In this document: in pieces, positions 13,938 through 25,209 of the stretch | Layout of the letters: every line of letters starts with the position of its first letter | How positions within the stretch are numbered: the stretch's first letter is position 1 | Assembly (NCBI GenBank): GCA_963573305.1 | Contig: OY754339.1 | Location: forward strand, 88,629,838 to 88,693,837 | Direction: 5' to 3' | Length of the DNA stretch: 64,000 nucleotides | Origin: Pyrrhosoma nymphula | Lineage: Eukaryota; Arthropoda; Insecta; Odonata; Coenagrionidae | Notes under the pieces: model-generated | Seen by the model: the letters and a program-made list of their open reading frames with translations, nothing else | Database searches by the model: none | What the model was told of the DNA's origin: nothing | Made by a program: the position numbers and the translations under genes

Positions 13938-14126
13938 CATATTATAATAAATAAAGAAGCTGTCGTACTGTCCACAATCTTACTTTTTATTTGATGCGTT
14001 TCAACGCCTCGGCGTCAATAGGACAAATTGTTGTGGTGATGATGACGCCCAGGCGTTGAAACGTGTTGAAATAAAAATGTCAGATTGTGGACAGTAAAAC
14101 AGCTTCTTTGTTTGTTATCATATTAT
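13938..14126. mobile_element. Hairpin element with GAAACG core and 8-bp TSD
   Basis: Inverted arms run from about 13946 to 13995 and 14045 to 14118, sharing TAAAGAAGCTGT, CTGTCCACAATCT and CGTTTCAACGCC with their complements. The inner part holds TGATGATG, the stem ACGCC-CA-GGCGT and GAAACG, a degenerate hammerhead-like order (the predicted cleavage base is G, which is not tolerated). Direct repeats CATATTAT at 13938-13945 and 14119-14126 fit a TSD. It is non-coding and sits 15 bp from another hairpin. Confidence 0.65.
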
Positions 14127-14140
14127 TAAAATACATATTT

Positions 14141-14276
14141 GTACTCAATATTAAAGACAAATTTAGTACTTTTCTACAAAATATTTATTTTTTTGACTAT
14201 GCCGTCAAGCGGTGAAACGCGTCGTACATTAAACATTTTGTAGAAAAGTACTAAGTTTGTCTTTAATATTGAGTAC
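14141..14276 (+). mobile_element. Hairpin element with TGACTATGCC..GAAACGCGTC core
   Basis: Near-perfect arms: GTACTCAATATTAAAGACAA at the left and its complement ending at 14276, continuing inward through TAGTACTTTTCTACAAAAT. The loop carries TTGACTA (14193-14199), a 4-bp stem GCCG/CGGT, then GAAACGCGTC (14214-14223). This matches the family 1 core except that no helix I pairing is seen. No convincing TSD was found. Confidence 0.65.
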
Positions 14277-16171
14277 TAATAGACTACGTAGATTTTAGAT
14301 AAATGTACGCCGAGAAGCTAGATGGATGTTTTCTTCGGATATTGCCGTTGAACTGGAGTTCTTATTTTGGGATTAAATGTACAGCTGACAAACGCATTTT
14401 TGCTTATAAAAGCAGGTTAGAATTCCATAAATATTTTCTTTGATAGTTGAATTCAAGTAACTTCTACTCTTTACAGACTAAACCATGAGTGAAGACCACC
14501 ATTACTGTAGTTCGAATTGAGCCACCTCTTATCTCAGTTTTAAACATTACAATGAAGCATTCATAATTTCGTTAAAAAAATAGTTTCAAAAGTTACTTAA
14601 CTAAATCCAGGCAAAATTGATGGCCACAGGACTGACAGAGAAATCCAATAATATAACAAGACGCCTATAATTTTAAATCAGTTTTCTTTCTGGATTAATT
14701 ATTTCTTCTCTCACACTACGCATTTTCTGGCAGGTGACTTACATCCCCAGCTACAAGCCATTTTGAAGAGTAGCAGAGTAATACTTTTTTTTAGATATAA
14801 ATACGAGTATATATTTTTTGACGAAAATTATCACATGCATACCTCTCTTTAGCCGCGACGAGGAAAGTATTTAGGCATGGTATCTAAGAAGAAGAAAAAA
14901 GATGGGACATTGGCTTCTCCTAAGGCTTTACAAAGCCAATTTAAAAAAGTTCCACCCTATTATACAAGATGAAACCATGAGCACTACAGTTAGTGCTGCC
15001 ATGTAGAAGAAGGCAAATGTATTTGCGAAAGCAGATGAAACAAGAGTATTATCAGAAATACCTGTTGAGAATTAATTGCAAATTTTGTTTTTAACTCTCA
15101 TAATCTGCAAAAAGTTAACGATGGTACGCTCGATAACTTATGATATTCTTTCACATTTAAATAATCTATTGAAATATCGGCATTGGGAATGCAGGGAAAT
15201 CTATAATTCACTTTCCGTAAACTCGAGAGTCTATTAACATCCTAAAAATATTGGTGAGGTGGAATTGATCGTCATCACACACTAATCCGTCTTAATATTA
15301 ACACTAAACTACTTAAGAAACATACACATTTAAACAATTACCTCTAGTTACCCCGGTCGGCAATGGGAAACATAGTTTATATCGTCTTTCTCCGGAGCAG
15401 TGCTAATTTTTTAAAGATTGCTTTTCCGGGTTCAATTAGCGCACGTATCGTCATTTCAAACGTGAAGATTTCGACGGCTTAAAAAAAGAACGCTTTTTAT
15501 CATTAGCATGCTTAGTCTCTCTTAGCTACTCACTCGGGGGGGGGGGGGGGACTTCAATGGAAAAAGTGAGTAAAGAGAACACGCGTACCTTTATGATGTA
15601 CCTACTTTAATTACGGGACATCGACCGATGGGGAAATCGGCTCTTGGGATAATGGGGATATTTATTTTTGCGTCATTTCCGGAATTCATCAATAGATTGA
15701 CGATAATTAAACCCGTTTAACACGTTTTGTCGGTAATACACGCGCATACACGCGTGTCCATACACGCGCGTACAGAGAAATCGGCCGAAAAAAATAATTG
15801 AAAAAAACACTCAAGATATCAAACTAAGGATTAAACTCGAGCTTGAGCACACGTGTGGCACACAAAAAATATCGGCTGTTTAAGAGCTTTCCATTCACCT
15901 TTTCTTTTTAGTTTATCTTTTTTCTTCGGCTCCCCGCCTACTCCAGGGACGTGGCCCATTCAAGACGGCGGGCGAGTCGAACTAAACACCCGAGGCGGCG
16001 AGTATTCAAGTCGCTCCAATCAACACGACACTCCAATCTATAAACCCGGCGACAAACAAGATCCAGGGATTTGCGACCCCATATGGCCGGCGACCTTACC
16101 GGAGGAAAACTTTCGCGCACTTCATAGTTATTGATATCATTAGATTTCAAGTCGTTAGTAAGCTAAAGGGA
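14277..16171. other. No gene seen; contains a 15-G tract
   Basis: Mostly unique AT-rich sequence. A homopolymer of 15 G lies at 15536-15550. Near 15738-15773 short ACACGCG units recur. The frame 15853-16134 (93 codons) is unrecognised. Confidence 0.55.
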
Positions 16172-16822
16172 AATAATAATATGTTAAAAAAATACTTTAA
16201 AAAACCACACTCATATTCAAGCGTAGTAAAAAGTAAAAAATAATTTTTTCATCACTCGGAAAATATAAGCGTGGCCACTTTTTCGTAATCAACACCCAAC
16301 CTCTGTCATTAACATTACCAATATCTATTCTGCAAGAGCAAACAGAGATAAAAGACAGATGTTGGATGTTGATCAAGAAAAAGCGCCCACACTCTTATTT
16401 TCTGAGTGATGAAAAAAAATATTTTTTACTTTTTAGTACACTTGAATATTATAAGCGTGGTTTTTTACAACTATTTTTCGCCAAGTTATTATTTTATACT
16501 TTTTAGTCTTTACATTAATTGTGCAACGGTTATTTTAAATTTAAATTGTTAGCATTCCTTCTCAATATGAATGCTAACTTCTACTAGCGACTATCTATTG
16601 GCCAAAGACTTTTTTTCATATAAAATGTAAACCATTTAATTTTAGTAGATTAACTTGGTAATTAGTGAAATTAATGACTGTTTCATGTATTGTCATCGAG
16701 AGTAAGTGTGCCAAAATTCAGCTCGATTGAACATTGGGAAGTGGGATGGATTTCGAATACAAGATTCCATCCAGACAAACCAACAAGCAACAAAAAACAG
16801 GTGAAGTTAAAAAAGCGAGGTA
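16172..16822 (+). repeat. Foldback repeat, copy Y (pair with 10.1 kb)
   Basis: Homologous to 10120-10722 and better preserved in its foldback. The left arm (about 16200-16310, AAAACCACACTCATATTCAA at its start) pairs with the right arm (about 16360-16475), including CAACACCCAACCTCTGTC against GACAGATGTTGGATGTTG. The single-copy 3' part carries CAGCTCGATTGAACATTGGG and AGGTGAAGTTAAAAAAGCG. The CTATCTATTGG block is diverged from copy X. No protein is encoded. Confidence 0.7.
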
Positions 16823-17320
16823 AAATAGCTATATATCGCCAAGAGACCATAGCAAATTTGAAATCGAGTAAGGTTTATAAAGATAAAATAGGTATCTCAA
16901 CGTTGTAGAATTGACGATATCGCTTCAATATTAAAACGTGGCGACGGACAAAATCCAGGAAATCACTGGGCTATCCATCATACGGCCCGTTTTTTGCAAG
17001 ATCCTCGTACAAATAATGGTTAAAAATGTGATAAGCATCATGGAAATACAAAACTTCTTCCATAAGGTTCAACGTGGCTTCCCTAAAAGTAGGCCGTGCT
17101 AGGTACGGCTTGGACCATTCCTTCATGATATAAAATATCAGGCGAATAAAATAATGAAGGAAGATCGTATTTCAAGGAACATTACGCAAGGTTCCGCTCA
17201 AAAAACTGATGACTTAATCACAGTCATGTGGTCTAAACGACAAAATAGTGAATTGGATATGGGACTTTACAACTGATCGCAGCCATAAAGTAGTAATCGA
17301 CGGAAATTAGTTTGGCAAGA
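16823..17320. other. No feature seen
   Basis: Unique sequence of balanced composition without an open frame of note. Confidence 0.5.
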
Positions 17321-17411
17321 GGTTAGTATTTTGATATCATTGGAAATATGGGAGTTTTTTTAAATGAGGTAAAAATCTAGGTGAAATGATTTTTCTCTCA
17401 AAGTACCATAA
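17321..17411 (-). mobile_element. TTAA-MITE fragment (terminal piece)
   Basis: About 90 bp match the end of the TTAA-flanked family (TTTTGATATCATTGGAAATA, TCTAGGTGAAATGATTTTTC), ending in the decayed terminus CTCTCAAAGTACCATAA. The rest of the element is missing. Confidence 0.6.
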
Positions 17412-18207
17412 GCGACTCGTTCGGAGTAAGAATCTGCGGGAGGGAAGGAAGATGGTAGGGGTGGAGAAGGATATAAGAAAGAGGGATTCGTGAAATTTCC
17501 TCCGAGGGGAAGATTACTGAGAGTGAGAGTATCGAGGAGGCGGGTAAAAATGGAGGGGATTAAAATTATTCGGGGGAGAGTAATGTCATAATGGTTGGGG
17601 AAGGGGTGGGTTTACCCTCTCCCCCCCTTTCTCCATCTCCTCCCTCTAAGCCCTCGACGCCTCTTGCTCCCGCTCCACTTATATTAGCTCTGCTCTCGAC
17701 TCATCTGCGAAGCAGGGGGAGAGCACTCGAGAATAATAATGAGAAAAGAAGCAAGAGCAAAAGCGTCTCATTAATTATTCCGAGTAAAGCAAATTGAATT
17801 GGTGATTGAGGCTTTTTTTCTCTCCCTACCTCCCCCCACCCCCTCTCCGTGATGGTATCCTCATCCCGCCTCTTCAGCGCCCCCACCATTCAGTGGGTGG
17901 TGGGAAGAGGAAACATAATACATCGATCGTTTCCGAGGTTCGTATCGTTCGGCTCGCTGGAGTTATGAGGGCTGACGGGAAGGGGTGAGGGGGTGGGGGG
18001 AAATATCGCTAATAAAGAATGGGAGAATTAATGAGCGCTCCTTATTTTTTTTCTTCCCCTTCACTCGCACCGCTTCCAAGAGTGGTTTATTGGATATCTC
18101 AGTACTGCTCCGGCCGATGGAAAGAATGAAATCGACATTCCTTTCTCCCCCCTCACCCCCACAGGCCTAAGCCGCGTCGCCCAAGCAACCTCTGGGAAAA
18201 CAATAAT
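17412..18207. other. Strand-skewed purine/pyrimidine tracts
   Basis: 17430-17590 is purine-rich on the plus strand. 17610-17700 and 17810-17890 are pyrimidine-rich. Open frames on both strands here encode only proline/serine- or arginine-rich low complexity and are not credible genes. Confidence 0.55.
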
Positions 18208-18645
18208 ATTTCACTTGGTATTATTAGGTAAAAAACTGTTTCAGGCTGGATATGGTGGAAGTTCTCGATATTCATAATGACAAAAAACACTTGTTAATCT
18301 TCCACAGATTTATTTCTTTGGCACGACGCGTTTCACCACACTGTGGCATAGTCATGTGCTCAAAAGAATATTATTGCAAATAGCGATAGACTTAATTGTC
18401 TCTAACACTATTTTATAATTAATTTTATTGAGGGTTACACTTATAACTCAATGTACAAGTGAGTGGAAAGCGGCATGATTATGGGAGTGGTGGTGGGCAG
18501 AATCGGATGGGATGGCGTGATCCACACAGGACGCACATTAGCACCTGATTATGCCTCAGTGTCGTGAAACCCGTCGTACCATAGAAATAAATCTGTGGTA
18601 GATTACCAAGTGTTTTTTATTCAATATGAATTTCACTTGGTATTA
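18208..18645 (+). mobile_element. Hairpin element, family 1, with 16-bp TSD
   Basis: The element (18224-18629, 406 bp) is bounded by the direct repeat ATTTCACTTGGTATTA at 18208-18223 and 18630-18645. The head reads AAAAACTGTTTCAGGC then GGTGGAAG. The arms contain CATAATGACAAAAAACACTT, CTTCCACAGATTTATTTCTT and GGCACGACGCGTTTCACC, with a diverged inverted copy ending at 18629. About 200 bp of unmatched sequence lie between the arms. The right arm lacks the head. Both arms carry hammerhead-like cores. Confidence 0.85.
18321..18359 (-). ncRNA. Hammerhead-like core, A3/U8 variant
   Basis: Read on the minus strand: helix I strand GCAC, core ATGACTA, helix II around CCAC/GTGG, GAAA, self-complementary ACGCGT, C, then GTGC. 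GCAC and GTGC are complementary. Relative to the consensus CUGANGA, positions 3 and 8 are A and U, which could still pair. Cleavage is not demonstrated. Confidence 0.35.
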
Positions 18646-20808
18646 CGGCGACCAACTGATACCACCCGTTTTCTTAATAAAAAATAAATCCAAAAAAAAC
18701 CATGACCGCGGCAATTTTTAAGAAATGGTTGTCGTTGGTACACGGTATTTTATCTATATTTTTTATGCAAAGACGTAAGCGGGTGGATATAAGGCCAGGT
18801 GGCACGGAGTTAGCTAATTATTGTAGCATTCACATGCAAAGGATTAATAATCAAGTAATTTAATATATCAAGCAAATAAATATACTTTGAAATAGCCGAA
18901 GTAAAACACTAGCAAAAATACCAAACGTACCAAATATTTTAAGTAACTGAATCATTGAGCTGAGTTTCAAGGGCAAGAAACTATTTCGTAACATCCGCTC
19001 CATTATTTTATTTTTGAATTTCTGGGTCCAGGATAGAAAAGGCAAATCTCTGGCAGGCAAACCTATTGTCATAGTTTTCTTGCTAGCTGTGTCGATATTT
19101 CCAGTGTTTACACGGTGGGGTTTCTGCAATATTGTACATTGGCAACATATATGTGACTCACGGTACCATGTGGAATCTAAATAATTAACGAAATCAATTA
19201 ATGAATAAAAATTTAAAAAAATTTCAATAAATGTGAATATATTTTTAGAGCTGAAGTTTTCTTAGTGAATATTAATTCATGAGAGAGTTATGTATTATTA
19301 GAAATAAATTCAAATGCCAAATTTGACGGAGTCAATTTCATTTTACTGCAATAAAATTTTTATTAACTTTTACTTCAAACTTTTACTTCAAACTTTTAAG
19401 AATGGGAAAACTAGCGGAGGAACAACAACTAATAATTAAAGAGATATTCACATTCTACCATGTGCAGTTAAGGCAAATTCGTATAATGAGCCACATTACA
19501 TCATCCAATTCATATTTCCATCGCAAAATATTTCGCAGTAATTATAAGATGAAGGGTGAGTTTGCTGATCCACGGTATTAAAGCTTCATGTCCCGAGAGA
19601 TTGACACAGAGTGAAGGTAACCCAAAACTACCTAATTTTTCACGGCGCATTTGCATTCCCGTTTCAACTTTAATTAATAAAGCATTTCATCAGTACAAAT
19701 TATGCGGCCTTATTCTGATCTAACTCTGAAGATAATTGCTCCCCCCGTTATTAGCATAAGCCCGTTGCTAATTAATTTTATTAGTTTATCCCTCGCAATT
19801 ATAAATGCTCTGGTAGGTCATAATGCCTGAATTTCATCTCAGCTAGGAGAAACGAGTCTTGCCAAACAATGCATTACTTCCTCGCTCAATAAAACACGTT
19901 ATTGTCGCACCACCACGCTACATTGCCGCATTTTCCACGAAGCCAACGAACTCGGAAGAAATTGCTCCGTTTACAGTTAAGATAGAGCAACCGGATTCTT
20001 CAAGGAACCTGATCCAGCTCGGACAATTACACACGAAGGAGTAAAGGTTTTGGGCAGTAGTATGAGCGTCGGTGCGAGCATTGGTAGGAATTTTCGAGTC
20101 CAAAAAGGAAAGACCGCAGCCTCAATGGGGAAATTCTCTCAGCGATATCCGGGTGACGGATGAAATTCTAAGCTTCCATGGAACGATACTCATCGGAATC
20201 ATTTTGAAAAATTAAGAAAATGCCGGTCAGTATGACTATACGGCCAATGATACAGAGGAATGAGTATACGGGGAAAGTCACGGCATACATTGAACGCAGA
20301 TACTTTTATAAGAAGGAATGTTCGGAGAGTAAGGCAAAAACATTTATGTGCACACTACAATACGTTTCCCGCAAGGGAGTAGGGCATGGGATGTTAGGAC
20401 ATGGGCTATATATAACAGGGAGAAGAAATTATAAAAGATTAGGACGAAAGATGAGTTGTGTTAACACAAATTAATATTCCTTTTTTTGGCACGATGAATA
20501 AAGCAAGGGAAAATGTTATATAAGCGGAAGATGCATCCAAAGACAGGGAAGAGCGGCCGAAATCGGTACTAAAGAGTCTGAGGTCAAGGTCTAACACCAA
20601 TGATAATCTATCTTTTGCTGTACCTTACTCGATATAAAACGTCTCCAAATCTATGCACGCTATGTTGGTGAATGACAAGTTCTCTAGCGTTAAGAAAAAG
20701 TAAGGACGGCAGCCGTCCCAAGTAGCAACTCACTGCCCCCCAAACGTGGCCCGTGCATATACCACTTCTTGTTGGCTAGTTATAATGGGAAGCGGCCGAC
20801 AACTAAAG
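18646..20808. other. No gene seen; AT-rich unique DNA
   Basis: No supported feature. A short tandem of CTTTTACTTCAAA lies at about 19369-19395. Open frames reach 89 codons and are unrecognised. Confidence 0.55.
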
Positions 20809-21805
20809 TAATTTCAAACAAGTAAATTCTGTTAATTCTAACGGCATTATCCTGAAAAATGCTCTCCATATCCTGGCTAATTGGTCCAATAGTTGGCCCC
20901 TACAAATTAACCCATCCAAATCTTCGGTTTTACCTTTCATGCTCCGTAAATCTCCTCAAATAAACACTTATAACATTTCAGGCCAAGTTATTCCTCCAGT
21001 CACTAGTCAAAGAGACTTGGGGATTACATTTGACCCTAAACCTCTCTTCCATGAGCACATAAAAAACATTTCCTCTAGTGCTATATCTTTAGTTGGCTTA
21101 ATTTTTCGTTATGGTGAGATAGCTGATCTAAATGCTTCACGTACTTTTTACTTTGGCTGTGTTTCTCCAGTATTTGAATACTTCTCCCAAATTTGGGCCA
21201 CTGCCACACCTTCTACGCTCAAACTCCTTGAAAGACCAATGAATTTCTTCCTCTCCATAATCAGGCACCGCCATACCTATACAGTTTCGCAAACTACTCT
21301 CTCGATAAATTAAGATCATCTCTAGGCATATCCTCCCTGACTGACCACCGTCCGCCCTTCTCGGCAGCAAATTTTTAAAGAAAATAGTCAAAGGAAACTA
21401 TAGGTCATCGGAACTTCTTTCTCTTTTCTCCTTACGTGTTCCTTCACGAACTACAAGACGAGCTATTTCATTGCACCACCCCACGGTCTCTGTCTCCAAA
21501 CGGTCTTTTATCTACAGACTCCCATCTACGTGCAATGCTACGTTGAAAAGTGTCCCTGAATTCGATCCATTCCATTCATTCCGTATCTGTCGCACTCCTC
21601 CCTCATCCTCGATCTACTCTCATCTTTCACTCCCTGTCTGTTGGGTACTATTTTGTTAAGTGTTAATGCTACTTTGTTATTAATTCATTTAATGCTGTCA
21701 TTTGTTATATGGTTCTTTGATTATTTGTTTTGGATTAATGCTGTTGTTTGTTCATTGTAATTGACCTTGAGCTGTTTTTGGGCGTGAATAATAAATAGAT
21801 AAATT
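20809..21805 (+). pseudogene. 5'-truncated non-LTR retrotransposon: RT C-terminus and 3' UTR
   Basis: The frame opens after a stop near 20806 and reads through the C-terminal part of a reverse transcriptase: NWSNSWPLQINPSKSSVL, then QRDLGITFDPKPLFHEHI (the DLGITFD block typical of Jockey/CR1-group LINEs), then FEYFSQIWATATPS and a LLERPMNFFLSIIRHR helix. Around 21275-21300 a frameshift moves the rest (SSLGISSLTDH, LRVPSRTTRRA, KRSFIYRLPSTCN) into another frame, ending at TAA 21657-21659. A 3' UTR with GTAATTGACCTTGAGCTG ends in AATAATAAATAGATAAAT. The catalytic RT core and endonuclease are absent. It is a dead copy; the clade within the Jockey/CR1 group is uncertain. Confidence 0.85.
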
Positions 21806-21810
21806 TGCGC

Positions 21811-22085
21811 CAACAAGGACAAGTGGGTTAGCTGGTAAGATATGGTTAATTTGGGAATGGAGAAAGGTTGGAGAAAAAACCCGGCGTCGCTGGTAGAAAA
21901 AAAGACTTCAAGGGGACCTCAGCTTAACGTTCCATTCGACAAAAGAAGTATTGCAATGGAGGTGCTCTCCAAATAGAAATAGGAATTTCTTTGAAAAATC
22001 TCCACCGCCACTGGGACTCGAACCCGGGCCATGAGGATGGGAAGACATTACTCCAGGCACTTGCGATCCGATCCCCCATAGGTAT
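21811..22085 (-). mobile_element. tRNA-derived SINE, family A
   Basis: On the minus strand a tRNA-like head carries a clear RNA polymerase III B box (GGGTTCGAGTCC, 22019-22030), followed by CAGTGGCGGTGGAGATTTTT and a body with a GGAATGGAGAAAGGTTGGAG block (in plus orientation) near its far end. The same head and body occur at 32544-32840. It abuts the 3' end of the LINE fragment. Confidence 0.75.
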
Positions 22086-23124
22086 GTACCTACATCTATT
22101 TTTGTTTCTTGCTTAAAGGCATGATGAAAAGTGATGAAGGAGTTTCATTCGTTCATTTATACAACTAAGACAGTTTGGAATGTTAAATGACTGACGAGCA
22201 ACAAAATTTCCTCTGAATTTCATAGTTAAATAATTAAACGCGCACACTTCGTTTAATACGTGAGACGATCATCATAAAATAATATAATTAGTATAAATCT
22301 TTTTACTCTTTAGCGCTGATTGGTACGGGGAGCACTGGTCCGAATTCCTCACGCATATTTTAAACGGTTCGAAGGGACCGGAAATAGCGGAATTTGAAGG
22401 GTCAGACAGGTTATTGGGTACCTCCAAAGTATTCCCTCCAAAAGTCCCTCCAAAAATTCATTTATTTTGAAGGCATAAATAACTTTGGCCAACTGAATTA
22501 TTTCGGACACGAAACCTCCGCCAAAGAAATCAGCTCGTAGGTTTTAAATCCATATTCTTATATATTTTTGACAAAGAATCATATAAATTCAAGTCAAATT
22601 CCAAGAATCTCAGAGCTGCGTATTCGAATTAATTTCCACTTCTGATGCACTGCCTTAATTGTGTAGTTAGTGCCTGAGTATTTCCTTAGTACGAAATGAA
22701 AAACAGATAAATGTGGATTCATACTGCGCCTAATATGAAATAAGTATATTAATGTAGTATATTTTCTCAGAGAAAGAATTACGTGAACATTCTTTTCAAC
22801 CTTTTCAAGTTTAGTTTTCCGTATGCCGCAACCATTTTTCACTTCATAGATATACGATCAAAACTTGTATTCGTGACTATATCATGCTTTAACGGTTTAA
22901 TAACACATTTATAGATGATAGTGACATGCATTTATGATACTGGATATTTCTTTTTTTCTTTGGTAGGATATGGCTGGTGGTCCCTCAACTTGATCGTCTC
23001 AAGTTTGATCGACACTCTTCGATATATCATAGGTAAATTTAGTTTGGCTGTAATAATTAGGTAGAATGCGACTTTACTCGGATCGATATTAGGAATATGG
23101 AGTCCTCTCTTACATTTAAATCAT
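22086..23124. other. No feature seen
   Basis: Unique AT-rich sequence. The minus-strand frame 22594-22842 (82 codons) is unrecognised. Confidence 0.55.
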
Positions 23125-23250
23125 TAGACAAAAAACATACACCCATGCCCTGAGCGAAGAGAAACCCACTCAGGCGGGACTCACACCCGCGACCCCTGGA
23201 TTGGCGGATAAGGACTTCAGCACGCCGCCACTTTGGCTAGCGGTTGAGTG
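23125..23250 (-). mobile_element. tRNA-derived SINE, family B
   Basis: Minus strand: an A-box-like TAGCCAAAGTGGCGG, then GGGGTCGCGGGTGTGAGTCC in B-box position, then a tail with CAGGGCATGGGTGTATG. The same order is found at 55680-55800, which supports a family rather than a chance tRNA match. Confidence 0.6.
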
Positions 23251-23670
23251 GCATATGGAACATAAAATCATTTCTCTTCAATTTAACTGGAAACGAGTAA
23301 ATACGTCTTTTAGTGATTGGACACAAGAAGGAAATTTGTCACTGGCGATTTTGACAATTTTTCCTTCCCATGTTTTCAATGCTAGAAAAATATATTAACA
23401 CAATATGACATTGATAAGAGGACATTGACGTGGGCAAGAGGGTTTATTTTATATCCCAAGAGTAACCACGCCCAAGATTTCTCCGAAATGAGTAGCTTGG
23501 ATATTGCTGTTTTTCAGGAGAAGACAACGCTACCGACAGATCTATGTACCGTCAATCGTATTACGCCGAACCGATTCACGAGTGAAATCAGCGCAGAATT
23601 ATTCCGTCTACCAACTGGGGAGGAAGGTTCGGAATCCTTTGTGATGACGCTTCCAAAGTTTCCCAACTCT
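23251..23670. other. No gene recognised
   Basis: A 112-codon frame (23425-23763) crosses this stretch and runs into the MITE fragment that follows. It has no recognisable motif and is probably chance. Confidence 0.5.
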
Positions 23671-23790
23671 CAACGCAGTAATTTTTACAGAATCACAAAA
23701 AAAACTGCCATTTTGAAGATTTTTAGCCATGTTAAATTCGAATATGGTCTCCATTATGACTAGAGAAACATTTCGCTCAAACTACCTTAA
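23671..23790 (+). mobile_element. TTAA-MITE, right-end fragment
   Basis: Matches the last 120 bp of the TTAA family: CGCAGTAATTTTTACAGAAT, a shortened middle, AATTCGAATATGGTCTCCAT and the terminus CGCTCAAACTACCTTAA (TTAA 23787-23790). A hairpin element has inserted at its very end. Confidence 0.75.
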
Positions 23791-23987
23791 AAATTATGTA
23801 TAAATTGATCTCGGGTTTCTAGCCAAGTAAGTGTTTTGGCTGCTGCCAACGTTTTGCTCTGAAGACGATGGAGGAGTTTTCCGTCGAAACGTTGAAAGCA
23901 GCCAAAACCCTTACTCGGCTAGAAACCCGAGAACAATTTATACATAAAATTCGCCGAGAAAGAACAAAATATTATATTGCCTTAAAA
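23785..23987. mobile_element. Hairpin element, family 2, with 8-bp TSD
   Basis: Arms of about 65 bp: TTATGTATAAATTGATCTCG and TTTTGGCTGCTG pair with AAGCAGCCAAAA and AACAATTTATACATAA. The loop holds CTGAAGA, a 6-bp stem GATGGA/TCCGTC and GAAACGTT. A single-copy tail ATTCGCCGAGAAAG follows, shared with the element at 41.8 kb. CCTTAAAA flanks the unit at 23785-23792 and 23980-23987; the first copy overlaps the end of the TTAA-MITE, so it inserted after the MITE. Confidence 0.75.
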
Positions 23988-24930
23988 GTTGGTTAGGACC
24001 TCCACGTTAACATTATTCAACTCCAGTCATGTGAACGGCGAATTAAGGTAATATTGCCGCCGCTCCCCACCCAGGGCCCTTGCTATGTCCCGCCCGCTCC
24101 CTCCGAGCAAAAACTGTGACGACGCCCCTGTATACACCTCCTGCCTTCACCCCCTCCATTCTGCCATCCTCTCTCCTGCTCCCTTCCTCCACCATTGAGT
24201 GACCGAAACGGGGGGGTCCATTCCCGATGCCCGCCTTAGAAGTGGGGTGTTTTATTCGCCGCTCCTTTTCTTCTTATTCCTTGGGTTTGAGTGTAAGTGG
24301 GAGAGGGGAGTTGAGTAGGGATGGGAGAGTCCAGATTGGGAGGGGGAGAAGGGGGTGGATGAGGGGGGAAGGCCTGGAACGGGAGGAGAGACGGTAGCCC
24401 CGGCCAGGTTATGGTGGGAGGAGGGGTCTTTCGGTGGTATGAAAAAGTCGGGTCGTGGTTGCGAAACCAGTCAGGCCACTATGCAAATTGCAGCGGCTAC
24501 CTGAGCTGTGGTGTGGAGGGCTTGAATCGGGAAAGGTTGAGGGGGTGGGTTGGGTGGAGGAGGAATAGGGGGAGTTTTTCGGAGATTGGGAGGGTGGGGG
24601 AGGGGTTGAACAAGGTGTTGAAGTGGCGGTATAAGGTGGATCCAAAGCCTGCACACTCCCGATTCAACTTCTCCCTTCCCAGCCCCTTTCGATACTGCCG
24701 GCCGGAAAGATTGTCCTCCGAAAGGAAGAACAAAAGGGGCCCTTTCCCCCCTCCCCCTTTCCTTTTTCTCCCAACTCCTCCCATCTCTCCCCCCCCCATT
24801 CCTCCATCTTTCTCCACCCCCAACCATTTATCCTCACCCCGCTCTATTCCATTCCGAGGACCGATGTGTGTGTCCGAAACGTTTGGCCGGTGGCTTTCTT
24901 ACAGAATCGGAGATGCACCTCGCCGGTTCT
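23988..24930. other. GC-richer, strand-skewed low-complexity region
   Basis: 24160-24190 and 24740-24830 are C/T-rich; 24290-24410 and 24530-24640 are G/A-rich. Overlapping open frames on both strands (up to 173 codons, 24411-24932) are low-complexity and match nothing known. I do not call a gene. Confidence 0.55.
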
Positions 24931-25086
24931 GACCTGATCAACTTACGAGTGCACATATTTTCTCTGATTAATTTATTGTACGACCGGTTTCTTCGCATCA
25001 GCATAGCAACATCATCAGGTACAGGCTTTTACTGGGCGTTTAACTCTTTCATGAACACATCCATTTGCCTTTCAATACCCGTCCAA
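24931..25086 (-). mobile_element. Retrozyme/Penelope-LTR-like unit, copy 1
   Basis: About 156 bp repeated at 25210-25364 with a start-to-start distance of 279 bp. The minus-strand unit runs from TTGGACGGGTATTG to GATCAGGTC and contains a hammerhead type I layout. Tandem units with one hammerhead each are the arrangement described for animal retrozymes and Penelope-like pseudo-LTRs. No reverse transcriptase lies nearby. Confidence 0.65.
24977..25023 (-). ncRNA. Hammerhead type I ribozyme candidate, copy 1
   Basis: Minus strand order: TGTAC (helix I), CTGATGA, a 20-nt helix II segment, GAAACCGGTC, then GTACA (helix I). TGTAC and GTACA are complementary. GAAA is followed by C, C, G, G, U, so ACCGGU is self-complementary, as in dimeric hammerheads with a tiny helix III. 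The predicted cut is after the C of GGTC, opposite position 24982. Helix II pairs only weakly (UUGC against GCGAA with a bulge), so the copy may be decayed. Confidence 0.5.
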
Positions 25087-25209
25087 ACAGCGAACATCAA
25101 CGATAATGGCAATTGAAATGTTTGGCGTGACAAACACTCTTTGAAAATATTTACTTAATTCTAATACATATATGAAACAGGTCTTACAGGATTTTTTTAT
25201 TTAATTACT

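Noticed and set aside
24411..24932. 173-codon frame and overlapping minus-strand frames
   Set aside because: Biased low-complexity region open on both strands.
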